A stretch of 64,000 bases of DNA from DASREM01 sp035652095 (GTDB lineage Bacteria > Acidobacteriota > Terriglobia > Terriglobales > Acidobacteriaceae): assembly GCA_035652095.1 (NCBI GenBank), contig DASREM010000028.1, positions 434,001-498,000 of the forward strand, in the 5' to 3' direction. The position numbers and the translations under genes were made by a program. Shown here piece after piece: positions 43,061 to 52,488 of this stretch. The first letter of the stretch is position 1. Each line of letters begins with the position of its first letter. The notes beneath the pieces are model-generated. The model saw only the letters and a list, made by a program, of their open reading frames with translations. It ran no database searches and had not been told where the DNA came from.

Positions 43061-43702
43061 TCAGTGATATGGAATTTGCAGCGGGTGGTCGAGCCTCACT
43101 TCCATGACCGTACCTTTATCGAGTTTCAGATTGCGATCGGTGAGATAGCCGGCGAGTGCTCCCGCTCCGGCGCCCACACCCGCTCCGATCCCTGCGCCCT
43201 TGCCACCGCCGGCTGCGGCTCCGCCAATTGCGCCAACACCGGCGCCGACTGCGACGCTTTCGATCATGTGGCGATTGCTCATGCCTTTGCGCTCAATCTC
43301 ACCCTCGGAGTCGGGCTGCTTGACGCCATGCTCGCCGGGCAAGCCGGTAAGGGTTGCAATCAGTGGCATCTTGCCGTGTCCGGTGTCGATCTCGTCGAAG
43401 CTGATCAACATCCGCGCATGTACGCCCTGCTCTACCGAACTTACGTGCCCAATCACACGCTTGCCCCGCGGAATGATGGCGCCGTCCGGCCCCACCAGGT
43501 CTTCCGCCAGCTTCGCCTTGAAATGCTTCCCCTGCTCAAGCTTGGCGGTGTCCAGTTTGTCATCGAGGCGGATCAGAAATGTTGTGCCCTCGGGAATGCT
43601 GTGTGGGGGCGCGGGACCGTTGACATCGCGCTGGGCGAACGTGGGAATCCCGGCGAACAGAATTGCCAGACACAAAACCAAACGAGACCGTAAACGGCTC
43701 AT
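43061..43702 (-). CDS. Exported glycine-zipper protein, paralogue of 39687-40385
   Basis: A 213-residue protein with signal peptide (RSRLVLCLAILFAGIPTFA), a SAF/TrbI-like domain (IPEGTTFLIRLDDKLDTAKL and AIIPRGKRVIGHVSSVEQG), a long glycine zipper (GAGVGAIGGAAAGGGKGAGI) and the end KGTVMEVRLDHPLQIP. The design matches the 39687 gene. The ATG at 43702 is preferred because GAGGG lies seven bases before it; an ATG six bases further up is also open. Confidence 0.65.
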   Translation of the reverse strand: MSRLRSRLVLCLAILFAGIPTFAQRDVNGPAPPHSIPEGTTFLIRLDDKLDTAKLEQGKHFKAKLAEDLVGPDGAIIPRGKRVIGHVSSVEQGVHARMLISFDEIDTGHGKMPLIATLTGLPGEHGVKQPDSEGEIERKGMSNRHMIESVAVGAGVGAIGGAAAGGGKGAGIGAGVGAGAGALAGYLTDRNLKLDKGTVMEVRLDHPLQIPYH

Positions 43703-43779
43703 ATCCATACCCTCGGGAATTCAAAGACTGAGTGCTATGAGAGTTGGATGTGGGGCAGCATGGAAATGCTGCCTCCTCA

Positions 43780-44925
43780 TTAAACCAATGGTGGGTGCGG
43801 GTTAGGGCCTATCCCTCCATCCAGGCCGGGTTTCCCAGGTTTCGGAGGGGGAGGAAGCGGAAAGTGGTAAATCTGCGAGTTAATTTCCTGCCGCAGATCG
43901 TCCCAGATATTTGGTGGCATATCCAGGAATACCTTCACGATGGTCGGATCGAACTGGCGCCCCGACCAGCGATTGATCTCCTCGCGAGCTGCGGTAAGTG
44001 ATTGCGCCGGGCGATACGGCCGGTCCGAGGTGATGGCGTCCAGCGTGTCGGCGATCGAGAACATGCGCGCTCCCAACGGAATCTCCTCGCCTTTCAGTCC
44101 CCGCGGATAACCGGTTCCATCCCAACGTTCCTGGTGCGAGTAAACAATCTCCGAAGCCTCTGCTAGAAAGGGTATCTTCTTCAACATCTGATAGCCGCGA
44201 TAACAGTGTTCGCGCATGATCGCAACTTCGTCGGGGGTAAGGGCGCCTGGCTTGCGAAGAATTGCATCAGGGATCGCCATTTTCCCGATGTCATGAAGGA
44301 AGGCGCCGCGGGCAATCACCGCGATCTGGTCCTTCGAAAGGCCCATCGCCCGTGCGATGGCGATGGTGAATGCGGTTACGCGCTTGGAATGGCCCTCGGT
44401 CTCCGCGTCTTTCAAGTCGAGCGCGTCGCCCAGGGCTTCCAGGGTAATGTCGTAGGAGCGTTCCAGGGTGCTCATGGCCCTGCGAACCTGCTCCGTCTTG
44501 GCCGCGACCAGGGCTTCCAGGTTCGTCTGGTACGCGCGATTTTCCAGCTTGAGGCGACGGTTCTCGAGCGCACGACGAACTGTGGCCAGCAACTGCTCGC
44601 GCTCAAACGGCTTCAGTAAGTAGTCATAAGCGCCATTGCGTATGGCAGCCAGCGCGACCGATATGTCGTGCACCGCGGTAACCATCACCACGGGCATATC
44701 GGGGAACTTTTCCTTGGTGCGTTCGAGCAAGCCTATGCCGTCGAGGTCCGCCATCATCAGGTCGGAAAGCATAAGCTCGAACTCTTCGCCCGACTCCAGC
44801 AACGCCAACGCTTCCAGGCCGGATCCGGCCTGTTTGCACTTATAGTTAGCCAGAGTCAACATCGAGGAGACAATTTCGCGGATCGGCTCTTCGTCGTCTA
44901 CCACCAGAATGCGATCAGTTGGCAT
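43780..44925 (-). CDS. Response regulator with HD-GYP domain (cyclic di-GMP phosphodiesterase type)
   Basis: A 381-residue protein. The receiver domain (1-120) has the acidic pair in VVDDEEP and phosphoacceptor Asp55 in LMLSDLMMADLDG. A short coiled coil follows, then the HD-GYP domain: HDIGKMAIPDAILRKPG and HQERWDGTGYPRGLKGEEIP, with all metal and GYP residues. HD-GYP enzymes break cyclic di-GMP to GMP. The C-terminal tail is Pro-rich. It is divergent from the hybrid kinase 130 bases away, a likely partner. PilB-type MshEN domains in the window are possible cyclic di-GMP targets. Confidence 0.92.
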   Translation of the reverse strand: MPTDRILVVDDEEPIREIVSSMLTLANYKCKQAGSGLEALALLESGEEFELMLSDLMMADLDGIGLLERTKEKFPDMPVVMVTAVHDISVALAAIRNGAYDYLLKPFEREQLLATVRRALENRRLKLENRAYQTNLEALVAAKTEQVRRAMSTLERSYDITLEALGDALDLKDAETEGHSKRVTAFTIAIARAMGLSKDQIAVIARGAFLHDIGKMAIPDAILRKPGALTPDEVAIMREHCYRGYQMLKKIPFLAEASEIVYSHQERWDGTGYPRGLKGEEIPLGARMFSIADTLDAITSDRPYRPAQSLTAAREEINRWSGRQFDPTIVKVFLDMPPNIWDDLRQEINSQIYHFPLPPPPKPGKPGLDGGIGPNPHPPLV

Positions 44926-45055
44926 GTGAAGGTAAGTCTATCGCCAATTCTACCCTACACATCAGGTTCCGAAAGTAATCATTCTAGAAGGGAAAGTAGA
45001 TCGAATCAGAAGGTTAAAGTGCTATCACTGAAGAGCACAGGTTCCGACAATCGCA

Positions 45056-48000
45056 ATGGGTATTTACCTCTGGGGAAGCTGGTACGGGGTCGGGGAACTC
45101 GGTGTCCCTAAGCTCTCGGTACAGGAGTCGGCGGCGCTGATTCTGCTGGCCGCTGCCCTATTGGTATTCCGTACCTTTCGCGGACGCTATCTTCTCATCT
45201 GGATTCTGGGCTGGCTCGCGTACTTTGTTTCCCACTGGACCATGCGCAGCGGCGGAAGAGGGCAACTCACGCCGCTTCTTACCGCGATCTCGCAGGCGGA
45301 ATTTGTGCTGGCAATCTGCTTGTTCGCCGCCGCCGTGCTGGTCTACACCCATTCCAAGCGTCTGCTGCTGCCGCTGGCCCTCATTTCGCTGATTCTGGTC
45401 GTCTATGCCGCGGCGCGCGCGATCTATTGGCCGAATGTTTTTGCCCTGCGGGTCGCGCTGGAGACTGCTTACCGCCTGCTGGCGCTCACCGCGGCCGCGG
45501 AATTGATTCGTTTTCGCTGGGCCCGCTCAGAGATCGGGCCCTGGATTTTGAGTCTCGCCTTGTTGTCCATTCACCTGGAATGGGCTCCGGTCAACGCCGT
45601 CTTTCCTCCAGGCTACGACTTAATGGTTGACCTGCTGCTTGGGGTCAGCATGCTGCTGATCGTCTTTGACGATTCCAGGATGCGGACACGCCGGCTTTCG
45701 GTGATCAACGCGCTGACTACAACCATCACCCGCGCGCAACAGCACGGCCCCATGATGGTGACCGCGCTCGAAGAGCTGCAAAGGTTGATGGGGGCGCGAG
45801 CGGCATGGTTCCGGCTGCTCGAAGACGGCAACATGGTGATTGCCCAGCAGATTGGACTGTCCCAGAATTTCCTTCGCGACCGCATGACCATGGCCATTGA
45901 CGAGACCCATCGCGACGTCTTACGCGATGGCGTTCCTGCGGTTTTGAAAGTGTCGCAGGTGGTCGAAAGTGCGCGACCGTATTTGCAGCAAGAGAAGTTT
46001 CATCACATCGTGATGGTCCCGGTGCTGGGAAAGAAGTCGCCGATCGGCATGCTCACCCTGGGCAGCCGTCGCAGACTGTCCTACGCCCCGGACGATATGG
46101 AGTTCCTCGCCACCAGCGCCCACCAACTGGGTTTGGCGGTCGAGAACCTGCGCCTGGTGGAGCAGATTCTGCGGTCGCACCGGCAATGGAGCAACACCTT
46201 CGACTCCATCCAGGATGTCGTACTGCTGCATGACGCTGAATTCAACATCATGAAAGCCAACCGCTCGCTCCTGCAGCGGCTGAACCAGTCCTCGGGTGAC
46301 ATCGTTGGGAATCCTTGCGAATCGGTTCTGCCCCGCGAGCACGCGAATTGGAAGGGTTGCCCCTACTGCAAAGGCGCTGAGAGTTCCTTTTACGAAGGGC
46401 CAGACCCCTGCTTCGGTGGCTTTGTAATGGTTTCGACCTCGACTTACACCGAGCAGAACGGCACTCAGAAGGGGACCATTCACGTGGTTCGTGATGCCAC
46501 GGATCGCCATGCTGCCGAGGAGAAATACCGTCTTCTATTCGAGCAGATGCAGGAGGGAGTATTCGTCGCCACCACCGACGGCAAGCTTCTGGACTGCAAT
46601 GATGCCTTTATGCGCATGCTGGGCTACTCGAACCGCGACGAGCTGATGGCCTTGAACCTGGACTCGCACATCTATACCTCGGTTGAGAAGCGAGACGAGT
46701 TCCGGCGCGAAGTCGAGCAGCACAATTACGTCAGAAACTTCGAGGTCACGCTGCGCAGGCGGGATGGATCCCTGCTGACCGCGATGGAGAACAGCTTTGC
46801 AACCCGCGACCGGAACGGGCGTATCGAGCGCTATCAAGGGTTCCTGCTCGATATGACCGAAAAGAGGCGCGCCGAAGATGAGATTCGACGGCGAAACCGC
46901 GAGCTGAATGCCCTGAATGCCATGGCGGTCATCGCCACCCAGTCATTTGATCTGGACGAGATCCTGAACCTCACCTTGCGGCAGGTGGTCTCGCTGCTCG
47001 GCGCCGAAACTGGATCAATCTACCTGGCAGGCCAGGACGAGGCCACCTTCCGCCGCCGCGCAGGCTGGGGCCAGCGCAGCGCCGACCGCGCCAGGTTTTC
47101 TGAAGTAACTCTTCCTGACTTCGGCGATCTCGTCATGAAGTCGCGCACCGAAGTTATCACCCCCGACTTTCTGCCTCACTTGCCCGAATCGCTGTCGGAA
47201 TTCATCCGCGCCGATGGCTTTCAATCGTGGATTTGGGTGCTGCTCTGGGGCAAAGACAAGCCCATCGGCATCATGGGCATCGGCAGCGGCCAGTCTCGCG
47301 AGTACTCCAGCAACGATGAAAGTCTCCTGGTTGCCATTGGCCGGCAACTTGCCACCACCGTGGAGAAGGTTCGTCTGTACGAAGAGACCTGCCGCGCCTA
47401 CGAAGACCTGCGTCGCACCCAGGAACAGCTACTGCAGAGCGAAAAGATGTCAGCTGTCGGACAATTGATTGCCGGGGTTGCCCACGAACTGAACAACCCT
47501 CTCACCGCCATTCTCGGCTATGCCCAGTTGCTCGAAAGCGAAGGTCTGCAGGACCGGGCCTCAGATTTCGTCAGCAAATTGTTCAAGCAGGCGCAGCGGA
47601 CCCACCGCGTGGTGCAGAACCTGCTTTCCTTTGCCCGCCAGCGCAAACCGCAGAAGGAGCAGGTAGACCTCCGCAAAGTGCTCGACGAGACGCTTACCCT
47701 TCGCGATTACGATTTGAAGGTCAACGACATCGAACTGGTCAAAGAGTACGACCCGAATGTTCAGGGAGTCACCGCCGATCCGCATCAGTTGGAACAGGTT
47801 TTCCTGAACATCATCAACAATGCCGTGGACGCCATGCTGGAGAAAGGGACCGGTGGCACCCTGTCGGTGCGCGTGTTCGCCGAGGCAGGCAACGTCCATG
47901 CCGTCTTTGAGGATTCTGGGCCCGGCATCAAGGAGCCCAATCGCATTTTCGATCCCTTCTACACCACCAAGATCGTGGGCAAGGGAACCGGCCTTGGGCT

Positions 48001-48547
48001 GAGCATCTGCTATGGAATTATCAAGGAACATGGCGGCGACATTTCAGCGCATAACCGTCCCGAGGGTGGCGCGATCGTGGACGTGAAGCTTCCGGCTGCA
48101 GAGCGCGTGCCGGTGGCGGAAGAAGTGTCGGCGCCTCCCAAGCGTGAATTTGCCCTCGAAGGTCGCGTCTTGCTGGTCGAAGAGGAAGAGGCGGTGCTGG
48201 AGTTCGAGCGCGATGTATTGGCGGGCGCGGGTGCTCAGGTTACCGCAGTCAAGAAGCGCAGCGATGCGGAAGCGCGGCTCCGGAGCGATGAGTTCGATGC
48301 CGTGATCGTGGATGGCAAAATGCCAGGAGGATGGACAGCCCCGGAAATCTATCGCTGGCTGGCGGAGAACCGTCCTGGTCTGGAGCGGCACTTTCTGATC
48401 ACTTTTTCCAGCGTCGCCGAGCCCGAGATACGAAAATTCCTGCAAGATCACAACGTTCCCAGCTTGGCGAAACCCTTCGAAGTCGCCGATTTGATCGCGC
48501 AAGCCCGCAAGCTGCTACAAAAAGCCAAGGCTGCCGGCGCAGACTGA
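45056..48547 (+). CDS. Large membrane hybrid histidine kinase (TM-GAF-PAS-PAS-GAF-HK-REC)
   Basis: A 1163-residue sensor kinase. Seven or so transmembrane helices fill residues 20-215. A GAF domain (about 225-370), a PAS domain from NTFDSIQDVVLLHDAEFNI, a second PAS from LFEQMQEGVFVATTDGKLLD and a second GAF (FDLDEILNLTLRQVVSLLGA) follow. The HisKA domain has His810 in GVAHELNNPLTAILG, and the ATPase domain has FDPFYTTKIVGKGTGLGLSI. A C-terminal receiver has Asp1086 in VIVDGKMPGG and SLAKPF, but its acidic pair is Glu-rich (LLVEEEEA). PAS 1 holds the Cys-rich NWKGCPYCKG, possibly redox or metal sensing. The likely output partner is the divergent HD-GYP regulator. Confidence 0.9.
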   Translation: MGIYLWGSWYGVGELGVPKLSVQESAALILLAAALLVFRTFRGRYLLIWILGWLAYFVSHWTMRSGGRGQLTPLLTAISQAEFVLAICLFAAAVLVYTHSKRLLLPLALISLILVVYAAARAIYWPNVFALRVALETAYRLLALTAAAELIRFRWARSEIGPWILSLALLSIHLEWAPVNAVFPPGYDLMVDLLLGVSMLLIVFDDSRMRTRRLSVINALTTTITRAQQHGPMMVTALEELQRLMGARAAWFRLLEDGNMVIAQQIGLSQNFLRDRMTMAIDETHRDVLRDGVPAVLKVSQVVESARPYLQQEKFHHIVMVPVLGKKSPIGMLTLGSRRRLSYAPDDMEFLATSAHQLGLAVENLRLVEQILRSHRQWSNTFDSIQDVVLLHDAEFNIMKANRSLLQRLNQSSGDIVGNPCESVLPREHANWKGCPYCKGAESSFYEGPDPCFGGFVMVSTSTYTEQNGTQKGTIHVVRDATDRHAAEEKYRLLFEQMQEGVFVATTDGKLLDCNDAFMRMLGYSNRDELMALNLDSHIYTSVEKRDEFRREVEQHNYVRNFEVTLRRRDGSLLTAMENSFATRDRNGRIERYQGFLLDMTEKRRAEDEIRRRNRELNALNAMAVIATQSFDLDEILNLTLRQVVSLLGAETGSIYLAGQDEATFRRRAGWGQRSADRARFSEVTLPDFGDLVMKSRTEVITPDFLPHLPESLSEFIRADGFQSWIWVLLWGKDKPIGIMGIGSGQSREYSSNDESLLVAIGRQLATTVEKVRLYEETCRAYEDLRRTQEQLLQSEKMSAVGQLIAGVAHELNNPLTAILGYAQLLESEGLQDRASDFVSKLFKQAQRTHRVVQNLLSFARQRKPQKEQVDLRKVLDETLTLRDYDLKVNDIELVKEYDPNVQGVTADPHQLEQVFLNIINNAVDAMLEKGTGGTLSVRVFAEAGNVHAVFEDSGPGIKEPNRIFDPFYTTKIVGKGTGLGLSICYGIIKEHGGDISAHNRPEGGAIVDVKLPAAERVPVAEEVSAPPKREFALEGRVLLVEEEEAVLEFERDVLAGAGAQVTAVKKRSDAEARLRSDEFDAVIVDGKMPGGWTAPEIYRWLAENRPGLERHFLITFSSVAEPEIRKFLQDHNVPSLAKPFEVADLIAQARKLLQKAKAAGAD

Positions 48548-48582
48548 TTTCATCCTGTCAATCAAAACCAGAGCATCAGGAG

Positions 48583-48879
48583 CTAAAGGGTTTCCTTTAA
48601 CGACTTGATCAGGTTCCCCAGTGCAGTTTCATTTCTCCGATACCACTTCCATTGGCCCACCTTGCGCGCTTCCACCAGGCCGGCCTTGGTCAGAATGGCC
48701 ATGTGATGGGAGATCGTCGGCTGTGACAGGTTGAACCGTGCCTCAATGTCCGACGCGCACAGCCCGCTTTCTCTGTCGATCGAGCAAGCTCCGCGTTCCT
48801 TGAGCGCCTCGAGAATCCTGCGCCGCGCCGGATCGGCGATTGCGTGAAGATTACGATCAAGAATCTGGTCGGAAATCAT
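48583..48879 (-). CDS. ArsR/SmtB-family transcriptional regulator
   Basis: A 98-residue winged-helix protein. LHAIADPARRRILEALKERG is the family's first helices, and the recognition helix is FNLSQPTISHHMAILTKAG, followed by the wing VGQWKWYRRNE. Two cysteines (GACSIDRESGLC) lie before the recognition helix, not in the classical ELCVCDL position, so metal sensing is uncertain. It converges on the hybrid kinase gene and is divergent from the sulfite-oxidase-like gene. Confidence 0.85.
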   Translation of the reverse strand: MISDQILDRNLHAIADPARRRILEALKERGACSIDRESGLCASDIEARFNLSQPTISHHMAILTKAGLVEARKVGQWKWYRRNETALGNLIKSLKETL

Positions 48880-49054
48880 TCACTGAGGATGAATCGTAGA
48901 TAGATGAATGTCAATCCATCCGGATGCGGGAAACACCTCGACTGGCATCATCCAGAAGTCCCAGCGGGGGAGGGACCTCGCGTGCAGATTCGGAACTCTG
49001 GCTCAGGAACTGAAACTTTCCCGGCGCACCCGCGTCTGATCACCCAGAGGCCCC

Positions 49055-49663
49055 ATGCTCTTCGAAGGCAACGAACGACGCGAGCGCGAGAAGCGGATGA
49101 AGGCCGAGGGGCGTCTGCCTCCGGGGCAGTCGCTTACCCTGAAATGGCCGGTGCTGCACTACGGTTCGGTGCCGCGATTCGATCCGGCCACCTGGGACTT
49201 TCGCCTGAGGGGTCTGGTTGCGAATCCGCTTCAGCTCAGTTGGGATGCGTTCAACAAGCTGCCGAAGATTGAGACGACGAGCGACTTCCACTGCGTCACC
49301 CGATGGAGTCGCTTCGACAATCGCTGGAAGGGAGTTTCTCTGCGCGAGCTTCTCAGCCGCGCGCAGCCGAAGCCTGAGGCCGCCTATGTTCTGGTGCACG
49401 CCGAGCAGGGATATACCGCTAACGTCCCGCTCGCGGACCTGCTGCACGACAATGTTCTGCTCGCCACCCACCATGATGGCGAGCCCTTGCCGCTCGATCA
49501 TGGATACCCCTTGCGGCTGATTGTGCCCCATCTCTATGCCTGGAAGTCGGTGAAGTGGGTAAGGGGGTTTGAGCTACTTGAACAGGATGCGGCGGGGTTC
49601 TGGGAGCAGAACGGATATCACATGTACGGCGACCCCTGGAAAGAGCAGCGCTTCAGCCGCTAG
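49055..49663 (+). CDS. Sulfite-oxidase-fold molybdopterin protein
   Basis: A 202-residue protein with the SUOX molybdopterin domain: FDPATWDFRLRGLVANPLQL, the Mo-ligand cysteine Cys80 in DFHCVTRWSR, and YPLRLIVPHLYAWKSVKWV. It is as short as the stand-alone domain and lacks heme or dimerisation parts and a signal peptide, which differs from exported MsrP/YedY. It may oxidise a small substrate in the cytoplasm, or reduce one. An AGAGG-like site precedes the ATG. The substrate cannot be told. Confidence 0.82.
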   Translation: MLFEGNERREREKRMKAEGRLPPGQSLTLKWPVLHYGSVPRFDPATWDFRLRGLVANPLQLSWDAFNKLPKIETTSDFHCVTRWSRFDNRWKGVSLRELLSRAQPKPEAAYVLVHAEQGYTANVPLADLLHDNVLLATHHDGEPLPLDHGYPLRLIVPHLYAWKSVKWVRGFELLEQDAAGFWEQNGYHMYGDPWKEQRFSR

Positions 49664-49691
49664 GGCCGCCGTTAGCCGCCTTCAAACCGGT

Positions 49692-50252
49692 CTACTTCTT
49701 CAGGATCGGGTTATACCCATCGTTGACCAGCTTGGCGCGCATGGCCTCCGCATCTTTCACGTCGGCATAAGGCCCCACCTGTACGTGGAACAGTTTGTCG
49801 GCCCCGGCATTGGCGGCCACGAACGCCGGGTACTGTTTCGACTTCAATGCTTCCACCAGAGCCTGCGCATCCTCCTGCTTGGTGACGGCCGCGACCTGCA
49901 CAAAATACCCGCTGGTCGCAACCGGCACCATCGGATCGGGCGGCTTCGCCTCCGTCGTCGCGGGCGTAGTTTGCGCCGCTGACTCTGGTGCAGCTTCAGA
50001 TTCCTTCTGCGCGGCGGGTTTATAGAATGCAGTATCGTTCGAGGTAGCGTTGGCGGGCTTGATCGCGGTCGGCCGCGCTCCGTTTGAAACTGGAGTCGTG
50101 GGCGTCGACTCGGCCATCATGGGTTTCGCTGTGCTCTTGCCCAGTGAAAATCCCATCCCGAAGAAAATGGCACAGAGCACAACCAGCCCAAAAAACAGGG
50201 CCAGCATCTTGCCCGTGCCCAGTGTAATTTCCGTGTCCTGTGATGAAGCCAT
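49692..50252 (-). CDS. SPOR-domain membrane protein
   Basis: A 186-residue bitopic protein with one transmembrane helix (ALFFGLVVLCAIFFGMGF), a Ser/Thr/Pro/Ala-rich linker and a C-terminal SPOR domain (GYFVQVAAVTKQEDAQALVE to FHVQVGPYADVKDAEAMRAK). SPOR domains bind peptidoglycan freed of stem peptides, usually at division sites. That is the kind of glycan the AmiE-NamZ fusion would make or consume. The gene starts 18 bases after the slipin stop. Confidence 0.85.
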   Translation of the reverse strand: MASSQDTEITLGTGKMLALFFGLVVLCAIFFGMGFSLGKSTAKPMMAESTPTTPVSNGARPTAIKPANATSNDTAFYKPAAQKESEAAPESAAQTTPATTEAKPPDPMVPVATSGYFVQVAAVTKQEDAQALVEALKSKQYPAFVAANAGADKLFHVQVGPYADVKDAEAMRAKLVNDGYNPILKK

Positions 50253-50270
50253 TCTGTCCTCGCTCGAGAG

Positions 50271-51065
50271 CTAGCTGTTGGCAGGCTCGGGCTGCGGCCT
50301 TCCTGTCGCCTGCAGCACTTTTTGTATTCCGGAGAAGAAGTCCACCGGCACCGGGAAGACGACGGTTGTATTCTTCTCCACCCCGATTTCGGTCAAAGTC
50401 TGCAAGTAGCGCAGTTGAATGCTGACTGGTTCCGTTGCCAGCAGCCGGGCGGCATCCACCAATCTCTGCGCCGCTGAGAACTCACCCTCCGCGTGAATGA
50501 TCTTGGAGCGCTTTTCGCGCTCGGCCTCGGCCTGTTTCGCCATCGCCCGTAGCATTGACTCCGGCATATCCACCTGCTTGACCTCGACGTTCGCCACCTT
50601 CACGCCCCAGGGCGCGGTGTGGGTGTCGAGAATGCTTTGCAGGCGAAGGTTGATCTTCTCGCGGTGTGCCAGCAATTCGTCGAGTTCCTGCTCGCCCAGC
50701 ACCGACCGCAGCGTGGTCTGCGCGAATTGCGAAGTCTGGTACACGTAGTTGGAAACTTCCACCACCGCCTTCCGAGGCTCGATCACGCGCAGGAAGATCA
50801 CCGCATTTACCTTCAGAGTCACGTTGTCACGGGTGATGATGTCCTGGGGCGGGACCTCGAGCGCTTCCTGCCGCAATGACACTCGAACCATGCGGTCGAC
50901 AGGCGCGAACACCAGAATCACGCCTGGCCCCTTGGCCTGAGGCAACAGCCGGCCCAGCCTGAAGATGACTCCCCGCTCGTACTCCGCCAGGATCTTAATG
51001 GAACTCATCAGGTAAAGAACGACGATTGCGATGACGATGGTGGTGAAACCAAAACCGAGTTCCAT
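50271..51065 (-). CDS. Slipin (stomatin-like SPFH/band 7 protein)
   Basis: A 264-residue protein. An N-terminal hydrophobic hairpin (FTTIVIAIVVLYLMSSI) is followed by the SPFH domain: ILAEYERGVIFRLGRLLPQA, VPPQDIITRDNVTLKVNAVI, VEVKQVDMPESMLRAMAKQA. The second of two adjacent ATGs is preferred because AGGA lies six bases before it. Slipins form oligomers in membrane microdomains and pair with NfeD proteases, as in Pyrococcus PH1511-PH1510. The NfeD gene lies directly upstream, 109 bases away. Confidence 0.88.
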   Translation of the reverse strand: MELGFGFTTIVIAIVVLYLMSSIKILAEYERGVIFRLGRLLPQAKGPGVILVFAPVDRMVRVSLRQEALEVPPQDIITRDNVTLKVNAVIFLRVIEPRKAVVEVSNYVYQTSQFAQTTLRSVLGEQELDELLAHREKINLRLQSILDTHTAPWGVKVANVEVKQVDMPESMLRAMAKQAEAEREKRSKIIHAEGEFSAAQRLVDAARLLATEPVSIQLRYLQTLTEIGVEKNTTVVFPVPVDFFSGIQKVLQATGRPQPEPANS

Positions 51066-51174
51066 CATGTCCTCATGTCCAATTTGAAGGGATTGATCCT
51101 GAGGCGGATTGTACCGCAATCGGGCAGCATCAACGGTGACAACTACGCATTACGGGAGTGCCTGCCCAGATACG

Positions 51175-52488
51175 TCAAACCGCATGCGTAGCTGGGGTTG
51201 GCTGGGGGACGGAAAGCGGGTCGACCAGCAATCGCAAGTCATTTACTTTCCGTACCACGACCTGCTGCCCGGCAGACACCGGACTTGAGGAGACCGCGTC
51301 CCAAAGCTCTCCATGCACGAACACTTTGCCCGCCGGAGACAAGGATGTCTGGGCAATCCCGGTTTCTCCAATCAATCCCTGCACCCCGGTGACGATCTTG
51401 TTTCGACGCGCCCTCAGAGCAATGTTCATCAGAAACACAGTGATCAGCCCAAGCGGAATACTTACCGCCAGCGCCGTCGGCAGATGCACCCGCATTTCTG
51501 GGATAGGGGCATCCACCAGTAGCAGAGCGCCCAACGTCATGGTAACGATACCGCCGATCCCGAGCACGCCATGTGAGGCAAACTTTGCCTCCAGAGCGAA
51601 CAGAACAAACGATGCCAGGATCAGTACCACTGCGGCAAAACGCGTAGGAAGCAGGTTCAGAGCGAAGATCGCGAGCAGGATAAAAACCACGCCCACGGTT
51701 CCGGGCACCACCGCGCCCGGATGATTGAACTCGGCATACAGCGCGAATGCTCCGATCGCCAGCAGAATGAAGGCGATGTTGGGGTCCATGATGAAGGCGA
51801 GAATGCGCTGCTTCAGAGTCATCTCGTAGTTCCGCACCGGCTCCCCGACCAGGTTCATAGTTACGATCTGGCCATCGAACCGCTTCACCGTCTTGCCCTG
51901 CATTTGCTTGAACAGGTCCTCCTGGCTTGACGCGACGTAGTCAATCAGGTGATCCTTCAAGGCCTCCTGCTCGGTAAACGATTTGGACTCGCGCACCGTG
52001 CTTTCGGCAATCTCGATGTTGCGGCCGCGTTTTGCGACCACGGAGCGCATCAGGGCCGCCGCATCGTTTTCCATCTTCTGCTTCATTACGTCATCGATCT
52101 TTCCGCCGGTCAGGGTGACCGGGTGCGCGGCGCCGGTGTTGGTTCCCGGAGCCATCGCCGCTACGTCGGCGCTCTGGAGGATGAAGAATCCCGCCGAAGC
52201 GGCACGCCGTCCGCTCGGCGCGACATAGATGATGACGGGCACCTTAGCGGCAAGAATTTTTTCGATGATCCCGCGCGTGGAATCCAGCAGTCCGCCCGGA
52301 GTATTCAGCTCGATCAAAAGTGCCTGGTCTTTGTTGCGCTCAGCCTCCGCGATCGCTCGCGCAATGTACTCTTCCGTCACCGGGTGAATGGTGTCGCTGA
52401 CGGAAATTTTCAGTATTTCAGCCGGAGCGGGCAGGCAAACCAGGATCACCGTAGACAAGAACCACAAGAGGCGCGAAGGCATTTTCAT
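51175..52488 (-). CDS. nfeD: NfeD-family membrane serine protease (ClpP-class, long form)
   Basis: A 437-residue protein. A signal peptide is followed by a ClpP-class protease domain. The Ser-Lys dyad is visible as Ser98 in RRAASAGFF and Lys138 in DDVMKQKMEND, the same spacing as PH1510 (Ser97/Lys138). Four or five transmembrane helices (FIMDPNIAFILLAIGAFALY onward) and a C-terminal NfeD OB-fold (GLIGETGIAQTSLSPAGKVF) follow. The enzyme cleaves the hydrophobic C-terminus of the partner stomatin. It starts by a four-base overlap with the TPR gene and is followed by the slipin. Confidence 0.92.
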   Translation of the reverse strand: MKMPSRLLWFLSTVILVCLPAPAEILKISVSDTIHPVTEEYIARAIAEAERNKDQALLIELNTPGGLLDSTRGIIEKILAAKVPVIIYVAPSGRRAASAGFFILQSADVAAMAPGTNTGAAHPVTLTGGKIDDVMKQKMENDAAALMRSVVAKRGRNIEIAESTVRESKSFTEQEALKDHLIDYVASSQEDLFKQMQGKTVKRFDGQIVTMNLVGEPVRNYEMTLKQRILAFIMDPNIAFILLAIGAFALYAEFNHPGAVVPGTVGVVFILLAIFALNLLPTRFAAVVLILASFVLFALEAKFASHGVLGIGGIVTMTLGALLLVDAPIPEMRVHLPTALAVSIPLGLITVFLMNIALRARRNKIVTGVQGLIGETGIAQTSLSPAGKVFVHGELWDAVSSSPVSAGQQVVVRKVNDLRLLVDPLSVPQPTPATHAV

